Positions 42,833 to 52,906 of a stretch of DNA of 64,000 bases are shown one piece after another. How positions within the stretch are numbered: the first letter of the stretch is position 1; each line of letters begins with the position of its first letter. The notes under the pieces are model-generated. The model searched no databases and was not told where the DNA came from. It was given only the letters and a program-made list of their open reading frames with translations. The position numbers and the translations under genes are program-made. The stretch is from Exilibacterium sp. (GTDB taxonomy: Bacteria; Pseudomonadota; Gammaproteobacteria; Pseudomonadales; Cellvibrionaceae): NCBI GenBank assembly GCA_028280195.1, contig JANQMH010000045.1, positions 1-64,000 of the forward strand. The letters run 5' to 3'.

Positions 42833-43378
42833 ATGAAAATTGAACAAATACACCATGTGGCGTATCGCTGCAAAGACGCCAAAGAAACCGTTAACTGGTA
42901 TGTAGAGCACTTGAAGATGGATTTCGTGCTGGCCATCGCTGAAGACAGGGTGCCGTCGACCAAGGCTCCCGATCCTTATATGCATGTTTTCCTGGACGCC
43001 GGTAACAATAATGTATTGGCCTTTTTTGAATTGCCCACCCAGCCGGAAATGGGGAAAGATCCGAACACACCTGACTGGGTGCAACATATTGCGTTCAAGG
43101 TAAAGGATATGGAGACATTGACGCAATACAAGGAGCACCTCGAGGCGAAAGGTATCGATGTCGTGGGGGTAACGGATCACTCGGTGTTTCATTCGATTTA
43201 TTTCTTTGACCCGAACGGGCACCGTGTAGAACTTGCCGCTGTGGATGATCGGGAAAGCGAAAAGATAGCAAAACTGGATGCGGTAAAATGGGAGATGCTG
43301 GAAGAATGGTCAAAAACCAAGCGGGCACCCAAGCACGCCGCCTGGTTGCATGAGGCCGAGTTTTCGGCGCTTGACTGA
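42833..43378 (+). CDS. VOC-family (glyoxalase/dioxygenase-like) protein
   Basis: A 181-residue protein of the vicinal-oxygen-chelate superfamily: IEQIHHVAYRCKDAKETVNW at residues 3-22 gives the first metal His; VQHIAFKV and FFDPNGHRVEL supply further ligands. The C-terminal 40 residues are helical and charged. It may be a small ring-cleavage dioxygenase, isomerase or lyase; the substrate is unknown. The fumarylacetoacetase relic just upstream hints at aromatic metabolism. Confidence 0.82.
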   Translation: MKIEQIHHVAYRCKDAKETVNWYVEHLKMDFVLAIAEDRVPSTKAPDPYMHVFLDAGNNNVLAFFELPTQPEMGKDPNTPDWVQHIAFKVKDMETLTQYKEHLEAKGIDVVGVTDHSVFHSIYFFDPNGHRVELAAVDDRESEKIAKLDAVKWEMLEEWSKTKRAPKHAAWLHEAEFSALD

Positions 43379-43407
43379 CGGGTGGACTGGCGGGTAGGCG
43401 CTATCCC

Positions 43408-44574
43408 TCAATCCCTTCTGAGCCTGTCACTAACCGCAATCGGATTCGGGTAGTTAAAAACCACGATATAACTCGACACGAGAAAAGTGATAATTGCCGT
43501 AGCCTGAATCACATGCGAAGCCTCCTGGCCGATGATCGCGGCGCCGGTCGCGACGAAGGCGATCAGCAATGAGAATTCACTGGTCTGCCCCAGCCTGAAA
43601 CCGATATCCCAGGCCAGGCTGTTTTTCTCGCTCTGGTGGCGTAACAGCACGCGGAATGTCACCGGCTTGATTACCAGTACCGCCAGCGCCATGACGATAG
43701 AGGGAATAATCACCTCCGGCAGCAGTGTCAAGTCGAAGCGCGCGCCCAGGGAAAAGAAAAACAGAATCAAAAAGAAATCCCGCAGCGGCTTTAGGCTCAG
43801 CGCGATATATTGTGAAATAGGGCTTGTGGCAATACTGATTCCGGCCAGAAAGGCGCCGATTTCCGCCGACAGACCCACTGTCGCGGCCAACTCGGCCAGG
43901 CCGAGACACCAGCCGATGGCGAGCAGGAAAATATATTCGTGGAAGCGATCGAAGGCCTGAATCAGTTTCAGCAGCACATAGCGGACAAAGGCCACGGCAA
44001 ACAGCGCCAGCAGCGGCAATGCGATGATAGCCAAGAGAAACTGCGGTACATCGACCCTGCCGACATCACCGCTGAGCAGTAACATCAGGCATAAAATAGC
44101 CAGGAAATCCTGCAGTAACAGCAGGCCAACTACCAGCTCTCCGGTATGCTTATGGTGGAGAACCGTGGTCGGCAGCAGTTTGATGCCGATAATGGTGCTG
44201 GAAAACATCATGGTCATACCAATAACCATACACTCCAGCGGGGTGTAGCCGAACAGATAGCCGAGCCCGTAACCGACCGCGGCAAAGACGATGGCACTGA
44301 TAATCGCGACGCTGGTGGCTTTGCGCATCACACTGAGCAGTGCCTTGGGCTGCATATCCAGCCCCAGCAGAAACAGCAGAAAAATAATGCCGATATGGGA
44401 GATATCGGTGACCAGATTGACGTTACTGATAAGCCCCAGGCCGTAGGGGCCGAGCACCGCGCCGATAACGATATAGGCAACCAGCAGCGGCTGGCGGGTG
44501 TAGAGCGCCACCGACGCCAGCACGGCCGCGCCGGTGAAGATCAGAAAGAATGACTCGAGTATCGGTTCACTCAT
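43408..44574 (-). CDS. Kef-type monovalent cation/proton antiporter
   Basis: A 388-residue CPA2-family exchanger with 11-12 membrane helices and the family motifs ISHIGIIFLLFLLGLDMQPK and AEIGAFLAGISIA. It lacks the cytoplasmic RCK/TrkA-N domain of full KefB/C, so it is a short form. It would exchange K+ or Na+ for protons. ATG 44574 or 44583 could be the start. Convergent with the VOC gene and not obviously part of the sulfatase locus. Confidence 0.88.
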   Translation of the reverse strand: MSEPILESFFLIFTGAAVLASVALYTRQPLLVAYIVIGAVLGPYGLGLISNVNLVTDISHIGIIFLLFLLGLDMQPKALLSVMRKATSVAIISAIVFAAVGYGLGYLFGYTPLECMVIGMTMMFSSTIIGIKLLPTTVLHHKHTGELVVGLLLLQDFLAILCLMLLLSGDVGRVDVPQFLLAIIALPLLALFAVAFVRYVLLKLIQAFDRFHEYIFLLAIGWCLGLAELAATVGLSAEIGAFLAGISIATSPISQYIALSLKPLRDFFLILFFFSLGARFDLTLLPEVIIPSIVMALAVLVIKPVTFRVLLRHQSEKNSLAWDIGFRLGQTSEFSLLIAFVATGAAIIGQEASHVIQATAIITFLVSSYIVVFNYPNPIAVSDRLRRD

Positions 44575-44715
44575 AGTATGCACTGGCGCTGACGCGTGTT
44601 ATTGACAGGGATTCCGGCGGTATCGAGTCCGCCGGCCGCAGCGCCCGAGCTATCGGTGCGCCAGATTTATTGTAAGGTCTGGCGCAGATATTACATTATA
44701 AATTTTTGCTGTGAG

Positions 44716-45222
44716 CTAAGCCCGCCGCCGAAACAGGGGCAGGGGCTGATCGGTGCCGGCCTGGTAGTACTCGGTAAAGTCGTCGAGCGAGGCCAGTGCC
44801 GCTTGCAGATCGATGGGTTCGGCAAAGCTGAAGGCGTTAAAACCGCAGCGGCGCATATAGCACAGCTGGTCGCGGATAAAATGGCCGATGGCGCGCAATT
44901 CCCCGTTGAAAGCGTAGCGCTCGCGCAGCAGGCGGGCGGTGGAAAAGCCGCGGCCGTCCATGAAGGTGGGAAAATGAACCGCCAGCAGCTCGAACTCGCC
45001 AGCTTCAGCGCCCAACTGGTCGGCGCTGTCTTCCGGCCCCAGCCAGACGCCGAGGGTCTGGCGGCGCGCCTGTAACGGTTCGCGCTGTGCCTGCCACACG
45101 GCAAGTGGGACGATGACCCGCTGATCGGGCACCGCTACCGCCGCCGCCTGGCCCTCTTCGGGTTTCTCCAGCACACACCAGTCGTCGCTGGCGACAGCGC
45201 CGTCTTTAATGAGACTTGGCAT
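44716..45222 (-). CDS. DUF934 protein linked to sulfite reduction
   Basis: A 168-residue DUF934 protein (LAVHFPTFMDGRGFSTARLL and LCYMRRCGFNAF are typical). It regularly follows cysI in Pseudomonas-like bacteria and is thought to assist sulfite reductase, possibly as an oxidoreductase or adaptor; no mechanism is established. ATG 45222 overlaps the end of cysI by 17 bp, so translational coupling is likely. Confidence 0.85.
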   Translation of the reverse strand: MPSLIKDGAVASDDWCVLEKPEEGQAAAVAVPDQRVIVPLAVWQAQREPLQARRQTLGVWLGPEDSADQLGAEAGEFELLAVHFPTFMDGRGFSTARLLRERYAFNGELRAIGHFIRDQLCYMRRCGFNAFSFAEPIDLQAALASLDDFTEYYQAGTDQPLPLFRRRA

Positions 45223-46873
45223 AGACGCGCTCCTTGAAAGGCTCCAGGCCAATGCGCTGATAGGTGTCGACAAAGGGTTCGTCATCGCTGCGATTTTCGA
45301 CATAGACGTCGAGCAGTTTCTGGATCACTGCCGGCATCTCCTCACGCCCGAAGGACGGGCCCAGCACCCGACCCAAAGTGGTATTGGCACCGGCATTGCC
45401 GCCGAGCTGAACCTGGTAGAACTCCTCTCCCTTTTTATCCACCCCGAGAATGCCGATATGGCCGACATGGTGGTGACCGCAGGCATTCATGCAGCCGGAG
45501 ATATTCAGATCGATATCGCCGAGATCGTAGAGATAGTCCATATCGTCAAACCGGCGTTGAATGGCTTCGGCTACTGGGATGGACTTGGCATTGGCCAGCG
45601 AGCAGAAATCCCCCCCGGGGCAGCAGATCATATCCGTCAGCGTACCGATATTGGGCGTGGCAAACCCCGCCGCCTTGGCCTGCTGCCAGAGGGCAAACAG
45701 CGCCGATTTCTTCACATCCGCGAGCACGATATTCTGTTCGTGGGTGGTTCTGACCTCACCGAAAGAATAGGTGTCGGCCAGCTCGGCAATGTTGTCGAGC
45801 TGCACTTCGGTGACATCGCCCGGTGCCACTCCGGTGGGTTTCAGCGACAGTACCACCGCCGCATAGCCGGGCTGGCGGTGGCCGCGGGTATTGCGCTGCA
45901 GCCAGCGGGAAAAGGCCTTGCTGCCAGCGGCCTGCGCCTGCAGCTCGGCCTCGGTCCGGGCGCCGTCCAGGTGCTCGTAGTCGGGCAGGGTGAAAAAGTG
46001 CCTGGCGCGCTCGATTTCCTCATCGGTCAGCGTCGAATGGCCGCCTTTCAACTGCTGCCACTCCGCTTCTACCTTCTCGGCAAAAGCCTCCGCCCCCATG
46101 GCGCGCACCAGAATCTTGATCCGCGCCTTGTACTTGTTGTCGCGCCGGCCGAGCTGGTTGTAAATGCGCAGGATCGCTTCCAGATAGGACAGCAGGTGGG
46201 CCTGCGGCAGAAACTCGCGGATAGCGCTGCCGATAACCGGCGTGCGACCCAGGCCGCCGCCCACCAGTACTTTGAAGCCAATCTCGCCGGTTTCACTGCG
46301 GCGCAGTTGCAGGCCGATATCGTGGACCTGGGTGGCGGCGCGATCGCTGTCTTCGGCGCCGGTCACGGCGATCTTGAACTTGCGCGGCAAAAAGGCGAAT
46401 TCCGGGTGAAAACTGGACCACTGGCGGATGATTTCGCAATAGGGGCGGGGATCGACCAGTTCGTCCTCGGCGATACCGGCGAACTGGTCGGAGGTGATAT
46501 TGCGGATGCAGTTGCCGCTGGACTGGGTCGCATGCATTTCCACCTCGGCCAGCTCCGCCAGAATATTCGGCACTTCCGCCAGCTCCGGCCAGTTGAACTG
46601 TATATTCTGCCGGGTGCTGACATGGCAATAGCCTTTGTCATAAAAGCGGGCAATATGGGCGAGCTTGCGCAGCTGGGTGCTGTTGAGCATGCCGTAGGGC
46701 ACATTGACCCGCAGCATCGGTGCCAGCCGCTGGATATAGAGACCATTCTGCAGGCGCAGCGGCAGAAACTCCTGGTCGGTCAGTTCACCCGCCAGATAGC
46801 GCTGGGTCTGGCCGCGAAACTGCGCCACCCGCTGCTGGATAATCTGCCGATCAAAATCATCGTAGACATACAT
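45206..46873 (-). CDS. cysI: Sulfite reductase, siroheme/4Fe-4S subunit
   Basis: A 555-residue assimilatory sulfite reductase reducing sulfite to sulfide for cysteine synthesis. Both nitrite/sulfite reductase repeats are present. The C-terminal cluster ligands are CPGGDFC and, downstream, CMNAC, which together hold the 4Fe-4S-siroheme centre. It is of the ferredoxin-dependent-like form seen in Pseudomonas, with no adjacent cysJ. It precedes DUF934. Sulfur released by the nearby sulfatases would enter this pathway after activation. Confidence 0.93.
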   Translation of the reverse strand: MYVYDDFDRQIIQQRVAQFRGQTQRYLAGELTDQEFLPLRLQNGLYIQRLAPMLRVNVPYGMLNSTQLRKLAHIARFYDKGYCHVSTRQNIQFNWPELAEVPNILAELAEVEMHATQSSGNCIRNITSDQFAGIAEDELVDPRPYCEIIRQWSSFHPEFAFLPRKFKIAVTGAEDSDRAATQVHDIGLQLRRSETGEIGFKVLVGGGLGRTPVIGSAIREFLPQAHLLSYLEAILRIYNQLGRRDNKYKARIKILVRAMGAEAFAEKVEAEWQQLKGGHSTLTDEEIERARHFFTLPDYEHLDGARTEAELQAQAAGSKAFSRWLQRNTRGHRQPGYAAVVLSLKPTGVAPGDVTEVQLDNIAELADTYSFGEVRTTHEQNIVLADVKKSALFALWQQAKAAGFATPNIGTLTDMICCPGGDFCSLANAKSIPVAEAIQRRFDDMDYLYDLGDIDLNISGCMNACGHHHVGHIGILGVDKKGEEFYQVQLGGNAGANTTLGRVLGPSFGREEMPAVIQKLLDVYVENRSDDEPFVDTYQRIGLEPFKERVYAKSH

Positions 46874-47209
46874 AGGGCACGAAAACCTATATAACGAACG
46901 GTTATTAGCTGATTGCCGGGAAATCGGGCCGCAAAGCCGCGTATGAGAAGCGATTATTGCCCCGAAAGCGTCATAACCTGCCCAGATTTCCAGGGAGTGC
47001 CACCATACCAGCGCCGGCGCTGGCGGCGTACTAATTGTTTTCTATACTCTAAGAACAAATAGGAATAAGACTGTTTTCATACTTGCACTATCAGGGGGTT
47101 ATGGCGTTAAAATCGAGGGCTCGCGCAGGTCGATATCACGGACGGTCGATATGACCACAGCCAGATACTAACGATAAATTCTAACGATAATAACCGGAGT
47201 AAAACGATT
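46874..47209. other. Divergent spacer upstream of cysI
   Basis: No gene is supported apart from the small ORF that begins at 47210. An inverted repeat ATAAC-GAACG-GTTAT (46891-46905) lies 18 bp before the cysI start and could be an operator. AT-rich DNA at 47030-47090 probably holds a promoter. Confidence 0.45.
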
Positions 47210-47326
47210 ATGAGTGAAGAACTTCAGATGCAGGAGCACGGAGACAGTGTCGCCGACGCGATAGCAGCCATAGCACTGATTGCCATTTTTGTCGTCACCT
47301 GTATCTTTTGGGTAAGCGGGCAATAG
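47210..47326 (+). CDS. 38-residue single-pass membrane protein
   Basis: A small gene likely missed by standard callers. An acidic N-terminus (MSEELQMQEHGDSVADAI) is followed by one hydrophobic helix, about residues 17-35 (IAAIALIAIFVVTCIFWV), and a short end. CCGGAG lies 10 nt before the ATG, and a GC hairpin with TTTT follows the stop by about 40 bp, so it has its own transcription-unit signals. The function is unknown. Confidence 0.6.
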   Translation: MSEELQMQEHGDSVADAIAAIALIAIFVVTCIFWVSGQ

Positions 47327-47367
47327 CACTGCCCGTCTCCCGACATCTGCAGCATCAACCTCCGCCG

Positions 47368-47397
47368 GCGGGCAGCTGCGGCTGCCCGCGGCCGTTT
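47368..47397 (+). terminator. Intrinsic terminator after the 38-codon gene
   Basis: GCGGGCAG (47368-47375), a 6-nt loop, CTGCCCGC (47382-47389), then GGCCGTTTT. An 8-bp GC-rich stem with a short T-run. Confidence 0.65.
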
Positions 47398-47423
47398 TCA
47401 GCGCTCGAGCGCCATTCTGTGCC

Positions 47424-47445
47424 TTGACATGTATTGCTTAGTCAA
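47424..47445. promoter_or_regulatory. Candidate MarR operator/promoter
   Basis: TTGAC (47424-47428) and GTCAA (47441-47445) form an inverted repeat in AT-rich DNA; the left arm doubles as a TTGACA -35 box. It lies about 45 bp before the marR start codon, which fits autorepression by a MarR dimer. Confidence 0.45.
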
Positions 47446-47489
47446 TTAATTTGCCGGCTGTTCCGGCAATTAATAAGGCGTCGTCAACC

Positions 47490-47969
47490 ATGCCCAGTGG
47501 CAGTCAAGCGGACAGCGAATTCCACCTCCACAACAGTTTTACCTACTGGATATCCCGCCTCGCGAGCCTGATGCAGGAGCGCTTTAACGAGGCACTGCAA
47601 CAACACGATGTCACCTGGCCGCAGTGGATGGTGCTGAATGTTCTCCACCACCAACTGGCTGCTACGCCGGCCCAGGTGGCGGAAAATATCGGTATTGATC
47701 GTTCGGCCATTACCCGGCTGGTCGATCGCCTGGAAAAGAAGGACCTGGTGCGCCGCCAGCACGATGGCCTCGACCGGCGTTCGATCAGGCTATTGCTGAC
47801 TTTGCGCGGCGAGCAGCTGATGCACACGCTCAATGCATCGGCCTGTATCCACCAGCAGGGCTTTCTCGAACAGTTGCCGAAGACTGAGTACCGCGGCTTG
47901 AAGGGGAATATTCAAAAGATGCTACGGGCCGGTGGTCTGGAAACCATTTCCCTGTGGAAGCATATCTAG
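47490..47969 (+). CDS. MarR-family transcription regulator
   Basis: A 159-residue MarR regulator. The winged helix includes TPAQVAENIGIDRSAITRLV, DRLEKKDLVRR and the wing DGLDRRSIRLLLT, followed by dimerisation helices. The target is unknown; the closest candidate is its own promoter. ATG 47490 has AAGGCG upstream. A TTG 39 bp earlier is in frame but gives a non-homologous extension. Confidence 0.88.
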   Translation: MPSGSQADSEFHLHNSFTYWISRLASLMQERFNEALQQHDVTWPQWMVLNVLHHQLAATPAQVAENIGIDRSAITRLVDRLEKKDLVRRQHDGLDRRSIRLLLTLRGEQLMHTLNASACIHQQGFLEQLPKTEYRGLKGNIQKMLRAGGLETISLWKHI

Positions 47970-48068
47970 GCCCACTATTTATCCGGTGTGCAGAGCATTT
48001 AATGGATTAGGCAGTAATTACAGCTGAAATAAGTGCCTGGGCTATCTTGGCCGTTTGCACTCTGTATC

Positions 48069-48287
48069 TTAGCCGTTTGCACTCTGCAGGACGACTTTTA
48101 CCACCAGGGCGACGGCAATTACGAATAGCGCGGTGAAGATAACGCCGGCAACGATATAGGGCATGACACTGCCATGTTTGAAGTCGCGCTTGCGGTTTTT
48201 ATCGCTTTGCACACCGAAGGCGGCGGCAATGGTGGACAGGACAATCTGCCAAAAACTGGGTTTTTGATCGGTGTCGCTGTTGTCCAT
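48069..48287 (-). CDS. DUF2970 small membrane protein
   Basis: A 72-residue protein matching DUF2970: the N-terminal amphipathic part SFWQIVLSTIAAAFGVQS, the basic stretch DKNRKRDF, and one C-terminal membrane helix (IVAGVIFTALFVIAVALVV). The function of the family is unknown. ATG 48287 follows GGGGTTACT; the open frame extends further upstream without homology. It stands alone. Confidence 0.8.
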   Translation of the reverse strand: MDNSDTDQKPSFWQIVLSTIAAAFGVQSDKNRKRDFKHGSVMPYIVAGVIFTALFVIAVALVVKVVLQSANG

Positions 48288-48498
48288 AGTAACCCCTGGG
48301 TCTGTGAGACATTGGTATGATGCCGCAATTTCGATTGAGTTAAAAGGCACGGAAATGACGTCGAATCCTTCATACTCTGCCTGTCGGATTTACTCTGCTG
48401 CGGCAATATCGGCGGGACGAACGAGGTGGAGTGAATGTGGATAGAATCAGGTAGAACGACTTAGATAGAACAGAGTGGAGTGAGATCATGGAGCGGAA

Positions 48499-48912
48499 AT
48501 GTCTTTGAGTACTCTATCGATCGCTGCTGCAGCCAGGCTGGCGATCCTCTGCTGCGGCGCGGCGCTGGCGGCTTGTTCCAGCCAGCCCGAGGGGCCGGAT
48601 AAAGACACCAGAGAGCTGTTCTACACGGAAATTACCGAACACGGCTTGAAACAGTTCACCTACAGTTTACAGCGGCGAGTTGACCGGCCCGACCGGGGAG
48701 GACTGGCGAGCCTGAGCCGGCCCGGCGCCGGTAATGCCGAAGTCGACTCCCGCAAGCGGCGGCAGCGCTACGAAGAATGGGTGATTGCCTGGATGGAGGC
48801 AAAACTGGCGGAAAGCGGCTTCTGCCGGCACGGCTACTTCATTATCGACAAGACTCTGACGCCCGGGGCCACGGAGATCCGGGGTGAGTGCAAGTCCGTC
48901 AGTGGCAGCTAG
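48499..48912 (+). CDS. Small predicted lipoprotein
   Basis: A 137-residue protein with a lipoprotein signal (residues 1-24, lipobox LAAC, Cys near residue 25) and a charged mature part that may hold one domain from residue 40 to 130 (QRYEEWVIAWMEAKLAESGF, CRHGYFIID). The two later cysteines could form a disulfide. I do not recognise a family. A GGAG ribosome binding site precedes the ATG. Convergent with metH. Confidence 0.7.
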   Translation: MSLSTLSIAAAARLAILCCGAALAACSSQPEGPDKDTRELFYTEITEHGLKQFTYSLQRRVDRPDRGGLASLSRPGAGNAEVDSRKRRQRYEEWVIAWMEAKLAESGFCRHGYFIIDKTLTPGATEIRGECKSVSGS

Positions 48913-48972
48913 GCGGTTCAGGGATCTGCAAACTGCAGCCAACATCCCTGAACAAACCTGAGCTAATCCAGC

Positions 48973-51900
48973 TCAAGGATCGTAATTCAACACCGGCTGC
49001 AGCCAGCGCTCGATTTCTGTCACGGCAACCCCCTTGCGCTGTGCCAGTGACTGCACCTGATCCTTATCAATCTTGCCGGTGGCAAAATACTTCGCCTGCG
49101 GGTGGGAAAAGTACCAGCCGCTGACCGATGCCGCCGGCGACATGGCGAAGTGCTCGGTAAGGCTGACACCGGCTTGCCCCTGCGCCTCCAGCAGCCGGAA
49201 CAGCGTGGCCTTTTCGCTGTGGTCGGGGCAGGCCGGGTAGCCGGGCGCCGGGCGTATGCCCGTGTAACGCTCCTTGATCAGGTCCTCGTTTGACAGCGTC
49301 TCGTCGCGCACATAGCCCCAGAATTCCCGCCGCACCCGCCGGTGCATATGTTCGGCAAAAGACTCGGCCAGGCGGTCGGCCAGGGCCTTGACCATAATGC
49401 TGCTGTAGTCGTCGCCCGCCCGCTCGTACTCCCCGGCCAACTGCTCAGCGCCGAGGCCGGTAGTCACCACGAAACCGCCGATATAGTCGTTCAAACCGCT
49501 GTCCCTGGGCGCGATAAAATCCGCCAGCGAGCAGGGCGGCTGGGTATTGCCGGGCTTGCGCAACTGCTGGCGGACATGGTGCAGCGAGGCGAGGGTGGAG
49601 CTGCGCCCGCTATCGGCATAAACCTCGATATCGTCGAAGTTGACGCTATTGGCGGGCCAGAAGCCGATCACCGCCCGCGCCGTCAGCAATTTCTGGTCGA
49701 CAATCCGCTGCAGCATATCCTGCGCATCCGCGAACAGGCTGCGTGCCGCCTCGCCCACCACCGCATCGTCGAGAATACGCGGGTATTTGCCGGCCAGGTC
49801 CCAGGAAATGAAGAACGGCGTCCAGTCGATGGTTTCCACCAGCTGCGCCAGCGGGTAATCGTCGAATACCCGGGTACCGGTAAAGGTAGGCGCCGGTGGC
49901 GTATAGCCCTCCCAGTCGGCGCGAAAGCCGCCCCTGGCGGCGTCCTCGTAGGTCAGCAGCGTGCCCCGCGGCTTGCGCTTGGCATTGCGCTCGCGCACCT
50001 TGTCGTAATCTGCCTGCACTGCAGCGACAAAACCGCCGCGCTGATCATCGGAAAGCAGCTGCGAGGCGACCCCCACCGCGCGCGAGGCATCGGCCACATA
50101 GACCACCTGGTTGCGGTCAAACTGCGGATCGATCTTAACCGCGGTATGGGCTTTGGAGGTGGTGGCTCCACCGATCAGCAGCGGCTTGTCGATCGACTGG
50201 CGCTGCATTTCGCGCGCCACCGTGACCATTTCATCGAGGGAGGGAGTAATCAGGCCGGACAGGCCGATGATATCGCAGTTTTCCTGCTGCGCCACCTGCA
50301 GAATCTTCTCACAGGGTACCATCACGCCGAGATCGACCACCTCGAAATTGTTGCATTGCAGCACCACGCCGACGATATTCTTGCCGATATCGTGGACATC
50401 GCCTTTCACCGTGGCCATCAGGATTTTGCCGTTGGGTTTGGCCGCCTCGTCTTTTTCCTCCTCGATAAAGGGCTGCAGATAGGCCACCGACTGCTTCATC
50501 ACCCGCGCCGACTTCACCACCTGGGGCAGAAACATCTTACCGGCGCCGAACAGATCCCCAACCACATTCATACCGTCCATCAGCGGGCCTTCGATAACCT
50601 GCAGGGGCCTGTCGCAGTCGTCCCGCGCCGCTTCGGTATCTTCGATGATAAAGGTGGAAATGCCCTTGACCAGGGCGTGTTCCAGCCGCTTCGCCACCGG
50701 CCAGCCACGCCATTCCAGATCCTCTTTTTTCTCGCCATCGCCGCCGTCGCCGCGATAGCGCTCGGCGATGTCCAACAGCGCCTCGGTAGCCTTGTCGCTG
50801 CGGTTGAGAACCACGTCCTCGACCCGGTCCTTGAGGTCTGCCGGCAGATCATCGTAGACCGCCAGCTGGCCGGCATTGACGATCCCCAGGCTCAACCCGG
50901 CGCGGATAGCATGGTAGAGAAATACCGAGTGAATCGCCTCGCGCACCGGGTTATTGCCGCGAAATGAAAACGACACATTGCTGACGCCGCCGGAAACCCC
51001 GGCGTGGGGCAGGTTGGCGCGAATCCAGCGGGTCGCCTCGATAAAGTCGACAGCGTAGTTATTGTGCTCATCGATACCGGTGGCGACGGCAAAGATATTG
51101 GGGTCGAAGACAATGTCCTGCGGGGCGAAGCCCGCCGTATTTACCAGGATCTCGTAGGAGCGCCGGCAGATCTCGATTTTGCGCGCCTGGGTATCGGCCT
51201 GACCCTGTTCGTCGAAGGCCATTACCACCACTGCTGCGCCATAGCGCGCGCACAGGCGCGCCTTGGCAATGAAATCCGCCTCGCCCTCCTTGAGGCTGAT
51301 GGAATTGACGATGGCCTTGCCCTGTATGCATTTGAGCCCGGCTTCGATCACTTCCCACTTGGATGAATCCACCATGATCGGCACCCGGGCGATATCCGGT
51401 TCGCCGGCAATCAGGTGGCAGAAGCGCACCATGGCGGCTTCGGCATCGAGCATGCCTTCATCCATATTGATGTCGATGATTTGCGCGCCGTTCTCGACCT
51501 GTTCCAGCGCCACCTCCAGCGCCGTGTCGTAGTCCTCCTCCTTGATCAGCCGCTTGAAGCGCGCCGAGCCGGTAACATTGCAGCGCTCGCCGACATTGAC
51601 AAACAGGGAATCGGCATCGATGTTGAAGGGCTCCAGGCCGGAGAGGCGGCAGGCGGGCGCGATCTGCGGCTGGCGGCGCGGCCGGCGGCTGCTCATGGCC
51701 TCGGCGATGGCGCGAATATGGTCGGGCGTGGTACCGCAGCAGCCGCCGATGATATTGACGAAGCCGCTGTCGGCAAACTCTGCCACCACCTCCACCATCT
51801 GCGCCGGCGTTTCGTCGTATTCGCCGAACTCGTTGGGCAGGCCGGCATTGGGATGGGCGGACACGAAGCAAGCCGCCACCCGCGCCATCTCCTTGACATA

Positions 51901-52677
51901 GGGTCGCAGCTCGGTGGCGCCCAGGGCACAGTTGAGGCCGATGGCCAGCGGGCCGGCATGGGCCAGTGAATTGTAGAAGGCCTCGGTGGTCTGGCCCGAC
52001 AGGGTGCGGCCGGAGGCATCGGTAATGGTGCCGGAGATCATGATCGGCACTTCGGTGCCGCTGCGATCGAAATAGTCGCGCACGGCATACACCGCCGCCT
52101 TGGCATTGAGGGTATCGAACACGGTTTCGATCAGGATGATATCCACCCCGCCCTGCACCAGGGCCTCGGTGGACTCGCGGTAATCCGCCACCAACTCGTC
52201 GAAGGTGACATTGCGGGCACCCGGATCGTTGACATCGGGTGAGATAGAGGCGGTACGACTGGTCGGGCCCAGCACACCGGCGACGAAACGCGGGCGCTCG
52301 GGCGTTATGGCGCTGATATTGTCGGCAGCCTGGCGTGCCAGCTGCGCCGCTGCCAGGTTGATCTCCCGGGCCAGATCCGCCATTTCATAGTCGGCCTGGG
52401 AGATACGGGTGCTGTTAAAGGTATTGGTTTCGATGATGTCGGCGCCGGCCTCGAGATACGCGGTGTGAATATCGCGAATGATGTCCGGCTGGGTCAGGCT
52501 CAGCAGGTCGTTGTTACCGGCGATATCCAGGTGGTAGTCGGCAAAACGCTCCCCGCGGTAGTCCGCCTCCTGCAGCCTGTAACCCTGGATCATGGTGCCC
52601 ATGGCGCCGTCGAGTATCAGGATGCGCTGCTCGAGCGCCTGTTGCAAAGCCTGGATACGCGCATCTCGATCTGTCAT
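48973..52677 (-). CDS. metH: Cobalamin-dependent methionine synthase
   Basis: A 1234-residue MetH with all four modules in order: homocysteine/zinc barrel ([12 protein letters not shown] at the start, zinc cysteines in LNCALGA and [10 protein letters not shown]), folate barrel ([13 protein letters not shown]), cobalamin domain with the cobalt-ligand motif [11 protein letters not shown], and the C-terminal reactivation domain (ending near residue 1230, with [12 protein letters not shown]). It methylates homocysteine using B12. ATG 52677 is preferred to a TTG two codons upstream. No cobalamin riboswitch is evident in the 5' spacer. It gives the cell a second methionine synthase beside MetE. Confidence 0.97.
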   Translation of the reverse strand: MTDRDARIQALQQALEQRILILDGAMGTMIQGYRLQEADYRGERFADYHLDIAGNNDLLSLTQPDIIRDIHTAYLEAGADIIETNTFNSTRISQADYEMADLAREINLAAAQLARQAADNISAITPERPRFVAGVLGPTSRTASISPDVNDPGARNVTFDELVADYRESTEALVQGGVDIILIETVFDTLNAKAAVYAVRDYFDRSGTEVPIMISGTITDASGRTLSGQTTEAFYNSLAHAGPLAIGLNCALGATELRPYVKEMARVAACFVSAHPNAGLPNEFGEYDETPAQMVEVVAEFADSGFVNIIGGCCGTTPDHIRAIAEAMSSRRPRRQPQIAPACRLSGLEPFNIDADSLFVNVGERCNVTGSARFKRLIKEEDYDTALEVALEQVENGAQIIDINMDEGMLDAEAAMVRFCHLIAGEPDIARVPIMVDSSKWEVIEAGLKCIQGKAIVNSISLKEGEADFIAKARLCARYGAAVVVMAFDEQGQADTQARKIEICRRSYEILVNTAGFAPQDIVFDPNIFAVATGIDEHNNYAVDFIEATRWIRANLPHAGVSGGVSNVSFSFRGNNPVREAIHSVFLYHAIRAGLSLGIVNAGQLAVYDDLPADLKDRVEDVVLNRSDKATEALLDIAERYRGDGGDGEKKEDLEWRGWPVAKRLEHALVKGISTFIIEDTEAARDDCDRPLQVIEGPLMDGMNVVGDLFGAGKMFLPQVVKSARVMKQSVAYLQPFIEEEKDEAAKPNGKILMATVKGDVHDIGKNIVGVVLQCNNFEVVDLGVMVPCEKILQVAQQENCDIIGLSGLITPSLDEMVTVAREMQRQSIDKPLLIGGATTSKAHTAVKIDPQFDRNQVVYVADASRAVGVASQLLSDDQRGGFVAAVQADYDKVRERNAKRKPRGTLLTYEDAARGGFRADWEGYTPPAPTFTGTRVFDDYPLAQLVETIDWTPFFISWDLAGKYPRILDDAVVGEAARSLFADAQDMLQRIVDQKLLTARAVIGFWPANSVNFDDIEVYADSGRSSTLASLHHVRQQLRKPGNTQPPCSLADFIAPRDSGLNDYIGGFVVTTGLGAEQLAGEYERAGDDYSSIMVKALADRLAESFAEHMHRRVRREFWGYVRDETLSNEDLIKERYTGIRPAPGYPACPDHSEKATLFRLLEAQGQAGVSLTEHFAMSPAASVSGWYFSHPQAKYFATGKIDKDQVQSLAQRKGVAVTEIERWLQPVLNYDP

Positions 52678-52906
52678 GGGCAACCTATATCAAAATATCT
52701 TGATGTTGAGTGGCGGCGCAGTGTAGCAGATATTTAATACCTGTGGGGGCGAGCGGGGCCGTCGCTCATATCCGGGGTATACAGTTACAGTGTAGTCGGG
52801 CGGGCCGACAGCGCCGCCCGGTGGCCAAAGCCTTGTGCTGCGCGAGGTTTTTTTGCTGGCGGATTTGCCTTAGAATACCTGAGTAAATCAATCAGGTATC
52901 TCACCC

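Noticed and set aside
45209-46894. Long open frame antisense to cysI (561 codons)
   Set aside because: The opposite strand encodes a sulfite reductase with all cluster ligands. The antisense frame has no recognisable motif and reflects high third-position G+C. The same holds for long antisense frames opposite uvrC (3984-5654), metH (49342-50967), addA-like (54948-57422) and addB-like (59048-60595).
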